A DNA stretch of 64,000 nucleotides from Bradyrhizobium campsiandrae (lineage in GTDB: Bacteria > Pseudomonadota > Alphaproteobacteria > Rhizobiales > Xanthobacteraceae): the NCBI RefSeq assembly GCF_014529705.1, contig NZ_JAANIH010000027.1, positions 1-64,000 of the forward strand, given 5' to 3'. The notes beneath the pieces were generated by a model, which was not told the origin of the DNA, ran no database searches, and saw only the letters and a program-made list of their open reading frames with translations. Position 1 is the first letter of the stretch, and each line of letters begins with the position of its first letter. Both the position numbers and the translations under genes were made by a program. Positions 59,185 through 64,000 of this stretch are shown piece after piece.

Positions 59185-60417
59185 TCAGATCACATAGAAC
59201 CCGTGGGTGCCGTCACGGCGGAGCTGGTCGACCAGGCCGTATTCCCAGTCGAGATAGGCCTGCATCGCGCGCTCGGCGACGTCGGTTCCCTCGTAGGGGC
59301 GGCGATAGCGATGCGCCGGATCCGGCTTGGGCAGGACCTGCGGCGGCCCGACCTCGAGCGTGCCGGCATAGCCGCCTTCGAACACATAGACCTCCCAGCC
59401 CATCTGCGCGAGCCACGAGGCCGTCATATCGGCGCGCACGCCCTTGTCGTCGGTCAACAGGATGCGCGCGCCGCGCACCGGTGCGGCCATATCGGTCTCC
59501 TGGACGAGCTGACCGCCCGGATAGTGACGGAAGCCCGGGAGATGACCGGCCGCATATTCCTCTGCGTCACGCACGTCGAAGCGATAGAGCGTGCGGCTGG
59601 TCTCAGCGGCCAGTGCCGACATCTCGATAGCACCGATATGACGGACGCCGGCGCGATAGGCAACATCGCGGGCATTGGCTGGGCCGCCTTCGAACGACCC
59701 GATCGCGCCGCGCTGATCGGCGCCATGGTTGAGCGAATGCCGCGCCAGCGTCCAGCCGATCGTGCCGTTGCGCAGCGCCCGCACCTTGTTGGGCACGCCG
59801 GCATTGATCAGCGACTGGGTGCCGATGATCGAGCGGGTGCGGCCGGCGCAATTGACGATGATAGTGGTGTCAGGATCGGGTGCGGCCTGCCCGGCCCGCA
59901 GCACGAGCTCGGCACCAGGCACGCTGACCGAGCCCGGAATGTTCATGGTCGCATATTCGTCGAAGCGGCGGACGTCGAGAATGGCGATCTTGGCTTTGTC
60001 GGCAATCAGCTTTGCCACTTCATCGGCACTCAACGACGGCGTGTGACGGCGCGCCTCGACCAGCTCGCCAAAGGCCTTGGAATACGAGTTGACGTCCTCG
60101 AACACCTCATAGCCCGCCGAGCGCCAAGCTTTCAGCCCGCCGTCGAGCGCGCGGACATTGGTGTAGCCCAGCGCGGCAAGGCGCTCGGCGCCATCAGCGA
60201 CCAACCCCTCGCCATCATCATAGAGCACGATTGGCACGTCCTTGCGCGGCAGCCGCACCACGGCCTCGATCGCGATCCGGTCCACGGCCATATTGGCCGC
60301 GAACAAAGGGTGTCCGGTGGCGAAGGCTGCCTCAAACCTGAGATCGAGCAGCGCGATCTCCTCGCGCAGCAGCAGCGCGCGGCGGATATCGGTCGGAGTT
60401 ACGCTGGGAATGGTCAT
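59185..60417 (-). CDS. Triple-rhodanese domain protein
   Basis: The 410-residue protein has three rhodanese modules: residues 1-105, about 125-225 and 265-360. The active-site loop carries Cys only in the second (IIVNCAGRTRS, Cys190). In the first it reads VLYDDGEG and in the third LLTDDKGVRA, so these are inactive, perhaps regulatory. Such proteins carry persulfide sulfur. ATG 60417 was chosen as the family-like start. A C-terminal tail (EGTDVAERAMQAYLDWEYGLV) follows. It lies alone, so its sulfur donor is unknown. Confidence 0.88.
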   Translation of the reverse strand: MTIPSVTPTDIRRALLLREEIALLDLRFEAAFATGHPLFAANMAVDRIAIEAVVRLPRKDVPIVLYDDGEGLVADGAERLAALGYTNVRALDGGLKAWRSAGYEVFEDVNSYSKAFGELVEARRHTPSLSADEVAKLIADKAKIAILDVRRFDEYATMNIPGSVSVPGAELVLRAGQAAPDPDTTIIVNCAGRTRSIIGTQSLINAGVPNKVRALRNGTIGWTLARHSLNHGADQRGAIGSFEGGPANARDVAYRAGVRHIGAIEMSALAAETSRTLYRFDVRDAEEYAAGHLPGFRHYPGGQLVQETDMAAPVRGARILLTDDKGVRADMTASWLAQMGWEVYVFEGGYAGTLEVGPPQVLPKPDPAHRYRRPYEGTDVAERAMQAYLDWEYGLVDQLRRDGTHGFYVI

Positions 60418-60511
60418 AGGAAAGCTGCCTTGAAAGCCCGGTGGCGCCGATCGATCTGGACGCTTTTGGACCATTGCCGCAGCGTTGGCTAGCCGCTCCG
60501 GACGCAGACCG

Positions 60512-60886
60512 TCATTGCTTCGGCCCAACGGTCCCGGTTTGCCTCAGTCGTTCCGACCTCACCCAGCCGGATACGCTGTCCGTCGTTCTCGGATTCATGT
60601 ACATCACCGACGACCAGCCATTGCCGGTTCGGGCGTAGGCGATCAACTCATCTCGGGGGATGACGAAGATCCCTTTCATCGGGCAGCCGGGCTCCGGCGC
60701 CGAATAGAATTGCAGCCGCCCCGCTCCGGTTACCACATTCGATGTTGGCGGCGAGAGCATCGGGGCCTCGTTCGACCCCATTTTCGGCTCCTTGCAGACC
60801 GCATCCGCACGGACGGGCGTCTCGAACGGGCCGAGAATCACAGCAACGCAGAATGTGCATGTCAGCAAGCGTCGGTTTGGCGACAT
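60512..60886 (-). CDS. Small secreted SH3-like protein
   Basis: The 124-residue product has a signal peptide (NRRLLTCTFCVAVILGPFETPVRA) and a compact region (GRLQFYSAPEPGCPMKGIFVIPRDELIAYARTGNGWSSVMY) resembling a bacterial SH3 domain, plus four Cys. AGGGAG lies directly before three ATG codons, so the third (60886) has the right spacing. It is probably periplasmic or surface-located. The function is unknown. Confidence 0.65.
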   Translation of the reverse strand: MSPNRRLLTCTFCVAVILGPFETPVRADAVCKEPKMGSNEAPMLSPPTSNVVTGAGRLQFYSAPEPGCPMKGIFVIPRDELIAYARTGNGWSSVMYMNPRTTDSVSGWVRSERLRQTGTVGPKQ

Positions 60887-61265
60887 CATCATCTCCCTGA
60901 TGCATCCAGATTTTGTACCGGATCGCCAGGGTGAGGTTCGAAGCGACACGGCAACCGGTACCGTTGGGGATTCTCAATGCCGGTTGATCTTGCGGGCATT
61001 TACAGCTGCCCCTGGACGCGCGAAGAACCACAGCGCCGCGACCTGCAGCTCACCATCGGTGTTCGCCGAGTCCAACGACGTGAGTTTCAATACCAAGACC
61101 TGTAATGTTGCGGGCACCACAGGTACCGTGACGACGATATATTCCGCCAACCGGGCGAAGCTCGGCGCAAATTATAATGTCTGACGAACATTTCAGCCCT
61201 CCGCCATGCCGGGCCTCCCCCACGAATCCGCTCGCATGGCGGAGGATCTTTTTGAATGTCGCGCC
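60887..61265. other. 379-base stretch with a coding-like remnant
   Basis: Between the small secreted protein and the Tat hydrolase there is no complete gene. The plus strand from about 61019 to the TGA at 61184 reads as a protein-like segment (TCSSPSVFAESNDVSFNTKT, then GTTGTVTTIYSANRAKLGA) with no proper start and a longer shadow frame upstream. It may be the tail of a decayed secreted-protein gene. Confidence 0.3.
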
Positions 61266-62171
61266 TCAACCCGCAGCGGCCAATTGCTTCTCGATGATGC
61301 CGGCGACCCGCACCGGGGTTTCCAGCATGGAATAATGCCCGGCATCGTCGATGACCTCGAACGTCACCCGGGGATAGGCGAGCGCAAAGGCGTTCCGCAG
61401 CGGCTCGCCGCGATAAAACGGGATATCCAGCGCGCCGGTCACGACATGCATGGTCGCACCCAGCCCGTGCGTCTCGCCCGTGATGGCCGACGTCGTGAAC
61501 ATGGTGAGATAACCCCGCTTGGCCTCGACCGTCGAGGCTTCCCGCGCGATGGCGAGCTTGCGGCGCAACCATCCGGCGCCGTAACGGCTGGAGGTGCGGG
61601 CCGTGATCGCGCGCCCCGCCGCCTCGTCCGCGTCGATGACGGCATTGAGCGCCTTCAAGGCGGCTTCGTCGGCGCGGAAACCGGTGGGCGGCACCGGCGA
61701 GAACAGCGTCACGCCGCGGATGCGGTCGCCGGCCTGGAGCGCGATCTTTTGCGCGACGAGACCGGACATCGAGTGACCGATAAGATGAAAGCGCGTGATG
61801 GCGAGTTCGTCGGCGGTGCGCAGCACGTCGGCGGCCGCCTCGTCCAGCGAGTAGCTGCCGCTCATGCCACGCGACCAGCCATACCCGCGCAGATCCATGA
61901 ACACGATCGTGGTGCGCGCCGGATCGAGATAAGGCAGCACCGGCTCCCAATTGACGTGATCGCCGAGCCATTCGTGCAACACCACGCAGACCGCGGGGCC
62001 ATTGCCGAGTCGGCAGTGGCCGAGCCGGCCGGCGGTCGCCAATTGCGCTGACGGCCAGGGATATGGCGATGCGCTCACGCCGCTGCCGCCACTCTGCGCG
62101 AATGTCGGCGTGGTGGCGACGGCGGCGGTAGCGGTCAATCCAAAGCCCTTCAGAACGGTGCGGCGTTGCAT
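61266..62171 (-). CDS. Tat-exported alpha/beta hydrolase
   Basis: The 301-residue protein has a twin-arginine signal (MQRRTVLKGFGLTATAAVATTPTFA) and an alpha/beta-hydrolase fold: VCVVLHEWLGDHVNWEP, MDLRGYGWSRG, nucleophile elbow GHSMSG and DDAGHYSML with His. The acid is less clear. It is divergent from a LysR gene with 152 bases between, a common regulator-target arrangement. Substrate unknown; periplasmic esterase or lyase activity is likely. Confidence 0.87.
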   Translation of the reverse strand: MQRRTVLKGFGLTATAAVATTPTFAQSGGSGVSASPYPWPSAQLATAGRLGHCRLGNGPAVCVVLHEWLGDHVNWEPVLPYLDPARTTIVFMDLRGYGWSRGMSGSYSLDEAAADVLRTADELAITRFHLIGHSMSGLVAQKIALQAGDRIRGVTLFSPVPPTGFRADEAALKALNAVIDADEAAGRAITARTSSRYGAGWLRRKLAIAREASTVEAKRGYLTMFTTSAITGETHGLGATMHVVTGALDIPFYRGEPLRNAFALAYPRVTFEVIDDAGHYSMLETPVRVAGIIEKQLAAAG

Positions 62172-62323
62172 ATGTTTCCCCCCGCGCCCCGATTGGCGGC
62201 TGGCGCTGCCTGCCTGATAGCGCGCAGCCCCGCAGGGGAGAAATTGATTTCTGCAATGGCTTGATCGATAAATCTCATTCTGGCCGCCGAGACGGACGCG
62301 GCGGCACCGTTCGGAGCCTCACC

Positions 62324-63187
62324 ATGCCGACGACCCTCGATATTGATACGCTTCGCGCGCTGGTCGCCATCGTGGCGTTGAAGAGCTTTTCGCGCGCGGC
62401 GGAGCAGCTGGGACGATCACAATCCGCGATCAGCCTTCAGATTGCCCGGCTCGAAGCCGTGGTCGGCCACCCCCTGCTGGAGCGCGCGCGGGGCCACGTG
62501 CTCGGGCCGACCTTGAAGGGCGCGGAATTGGTTGCACATGCGCGGGAGATGATCGCACTTAACGAGCGGGCGGTCGCAGCGATGCGGCAGCCGGCTTCGG
62601 AGCGGCGGATCAGGCTTGGTGTTCCCGCGGATTTCCTCGAGCGCGATTTCGCCTCGGCCTTCGGCGAGATCCGCTCACGCTTTCCCAAGGCACAGCTGTC
62701 GGTGCGCACCGACCTCTCGGCGCGGCTCGCTGAGGACCTCGATCACGGCCGGCTCGATCTCGCCTTCTACAAGCGCGCGCCTTCGAACGCAGACGACGCC
62801 GCGATCGCTTTCGAACCGATGGCCTGGTTCGGCAAGGCGCCGGCGTCGCGCCGCGACGGCAATGCCGTTCCGTTGGTGGCCTTTGCGGAAGGCTGCGCCT
62901 ATCGCGGCGAAGCATTGCGCAGCCTGCGTCTCGTCGGGCGGGAATGGACCATCGCCTGCGAAGCGCGCAGCCTCTCTGCGCTGGTCGGCGCCGTCGAGGC
63001 CGGCCTCGGCTATGCCGCCCTGCCAGTCCGGCTGGGCGAGCGCAAATCTCTGCGCCACGCGGCCGATCTAGTGGACTTGCCGCAGCTCAATGCCGTCGAG
63101 CTCACCCTCGGCATCGCCCGGGGCTGCAACCTGCCGTTCGCTCGTGCGATCGGCGGCATCATCGCCGAGCGCTGCGCGCTGGCGTGA
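62324..63187 (+). CDS. LysR family transcriptional regulator
   Basis: The 287-residue regulator has an N-terminal HTH (IDTLRALVAIVALKSFSRAAEQLGRSQSAISLQIARLEAVVGHPLLER) and a LysR substrate-binding domain (RIRLGVPADFLERDFASAFGEIRSRFPKAQLSVRTD, GLGYAALPVRL). ATG 62324 gives the standard N terminus. It is divergent from the Tat hydrolase and probably regulates it. Its 3' end overlaps the end of the convergent PepSY gene by about 120 bases, more than usual. Confidence 0.9.
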   Translation: MPTTLDIDTLRALVAIVALKSFSRAAEQLGRSQSAISLQIARLEAVVGHPLLERARGHVLGPTLKGAELVAHAREMIALNERAVAAMRQPASERRIRLGVPADFLERDFASAFGEIRSRFPKAQLSVRTDLSARLAEDLDHGRLDLAFYKRAPSNADDAAIAFEPMAWFGKAPASRRDGNAVPLVAFAEGCAYRGEALRSLRLVGREWTIACEARSLSALVGAVEAGLGYAALPVRLGERKSLRHAADLVDLPQLNAVELTLGIARGCNLPFARAIGGIIAERCALA

Positions 63188-64000
63188 CGGCCGCAGCTTG
63201 CGGCGCGACAGGTAAAGGAGCACACCCGTGATCGCGAATAGCGGCATCAATGCTGCAGCGATCATGAATGCAAGCTTGCCGGGCCAGCCCAGCACCGCAC
63301 CGCGGTGGATGTCGAGCACGCCTGCAATGGCTTTCTCGCCGAGCGTCTTGTCGGCATAACGCTCCGCGGAGACCAGTTGACCCGTGACGGCGTCGATGCG
63401 GAACTCATCGCGCATACTTTCGAGCGTGGAATCCTTCCGCCACGACCGGATCCGCATCACCGTGCCGGCACCCGCCGGCAGCGTCAACTGCGCTCTGACG
63501 AAGTCGCCGCTCTCCTCGCGCTGGAGGGTCGACCAGGCGCGGTCGAAGCCGACATTCTGCGCCGCTCCGGGAAGCTCGGCTGGGTGATGCTGCTTCGGCA
63601 GCATCTTCGCCGCCACGACATGCGGACGCGACAGCAGCCAGATGACGCCGTCCTTGTACCAATCGAACGAGTACCAGAGCCCGGTCAGCGTCATCACCAG
63701 ATAGATCGGCAGCACCCAGGTGCCGACAACCGCGTGCAGCGAACGATGCAAGCCACGGCCACGAAGCCCGAAATTTGGCTTCAGCCACATCTTCATGCTA
63801 CCGGCGCGACGCGGCCAGCGCAGCACGAGGCCCGAGACCAGCATCACGATGAGGCCGAGCGCCGCAATGCCGGTGATCTGGCGCCCCCAGCCTCTGCCAT
63901 CGCCGGGGATCAGCAGCCAGCGATGCAGCCGGCGCACGGTTGCAAAGAAATCCTCGCCGCGCGGAACGCCAAGCACATGGCCATCATAGGGATCGACATA
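63068..64000 (-). CDS. PepSY-associated membrane protein, partial
   Basis: The open frame continues past the right edge, so the N-terminal part is missing; the visible 310 residues include VDPYDGHVLGVPRGEDF, LHRWLLIPGDGRG, LIVMLVSGLVLRWPR, VLPIYLVMTLTGLWYSFDWY and LAFMIAAALMPLFAITGVLLYLSRRKLR. These are the PepSY/iron-regulated membrane (PiuB) protein pattern with histidines for haem or metal handling. Such proteins often sit beside TonB-dependent siderophore receptors. The last 40 residues lie inside the LysR gene region and may be a read-through tail. Confidence 0.8.
   Translation of the reverse strand, partial: YVDPYDGHVLGVPRGEDFFATVRRLHRWLLIPGDGRGWGRQITGIAALGLIVMLVSGLVLRWPRRAGSMKMWLKPNFGLRGRGLHRSLHAVVGTWVLPIYLVMTLTGLWYSFDWYKDGVIWLLSRPHVVAAKMLPKQHHPAELPGAAQNVGFDRAWSTLQREESGDFVRAQLTLPAGAGTVMRIRSWRKDSTLESMRDEFRIDAVTGQLVSAERYADKTLGEKAIAGVLDIHRGAVLGWPGKLAFMIAAALMPLFAITGVLLYLSRRKLRPSRQRAALGDDAADRTSERQVAAPGDAEGELDGIELRQVH

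Noticed and set aside
61087..62256. 389-codon minus-strand frame over the Tat hydrolase
   Set aside because: It is an out-of-frame shadow: Arg/Ala/Gly-rich with no domain signal, while the frame at 61266-62171 has a Tat signal and complete hydrolase motifs.

Overview
The window looks like a chromosomal piece of a Bradyrhizobium-type alphaproteobacterium (Nitrobacteraceae). The basis is uniformly high GC, dense gene packing with 4-nt stop/start overlaps, several intergenic palindromic repeats of the kind common in Bradyrhizobium, and a gene set typical of a soil heterotroph. The genus is inferred from these traits and was not tested by a search. No rRNA, tRNA, CRISPR array, transposase or prophage was seen.

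Region 1 (1-16.9 kb) is catabolic and sulfur related. It holds a cyclic-nucleotide-binding protein, a ferric-reductase-like membrane protein with a Tat-exported transthyretin-like partner, a flavin monooxygenase, and a chemoreceptor. A six-gene minus-strand operon (9902 down to 5293: solute-binding protein, flavin reductase, two fumarylacetoacetase-superfamily enzymes, RidA, amidohydrolase) looks like the lower part of an aromatic meta-cleavage route. It is divergent from an IclR regulator whose start codon lies inside a 23-bp perfect palindrome. Then come MetY, hydrolases, a histone-like basic protein, and a sulfonate uptake/oxidation unit. That unit is preceded by a possible 20-residue polycysteine leader peptide and has a frameshifted TauD-type dioxygenase.

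Region 2 (17-31.4 kb) is a complete phosphonate (C-P lyase) locus: phnGHIJKLMN on the minus strand, divergent phnF, phnCDEE transporter, and a plus-strand unit with a hexapeptide transferase, a second phnM and a DUF1045 2H-type protein that may stand in for PhnP. Two Pho boxes face in opposite directions between phnC and the transferase gene, and a perfect inverted repeat, presumably the PhnF operator, lies between phnG and phnF. Phosphate starvation and substrate control are therefore both visible.

Region 3 (31.6-43 kb) holds a DHDPS-family aldolase behind a LacI-like operator, a second chemoreceptor, an enoyl-CoA hydratase/MarR pair, a TetR-controlled EmrAB-type efflux system, and a 573-residue protein joining a ClpS-like domain, a four-cysteine zinc finger and an AAA ATPase. 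It ends with serA.

Region 4 (43-59 kb) is a sugar-nucleotide cluster. It carries every step expected for an NDP-heptose (GmhB-like phosphatase, GmhA-like SIS isomerase, a domain-swapped HldE-like kinase/nucleotidyltransferase), plus a transaldolase and a split transketolase that could make its C7 precursor. Tailoring genes follow: three extended SDRs, a Gfo/Idh/MocA oxidoreductase, a UDP-glucose-dehydrogenase homologue lacking the catalytic Cys, a UDP-galactopyranose-mutase-like flavoprotein, three methyltransferases and a radical SAM/SPASM protein. No glycosyltransferase, flippase or polymerase is present. The product is inferred to be an unusual heptose or higher-carbon sugar for surface polysaccharide.

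Region 5 (59-64 kb) has a triple-rhodanese protein with one active-site Cys, a small secreted SH3-like protein, a Tat-exported alpha/beta hydrolase divergent from a LysR regulator, and the C-terminal part of a PepSY membrane protein running off the right edge.
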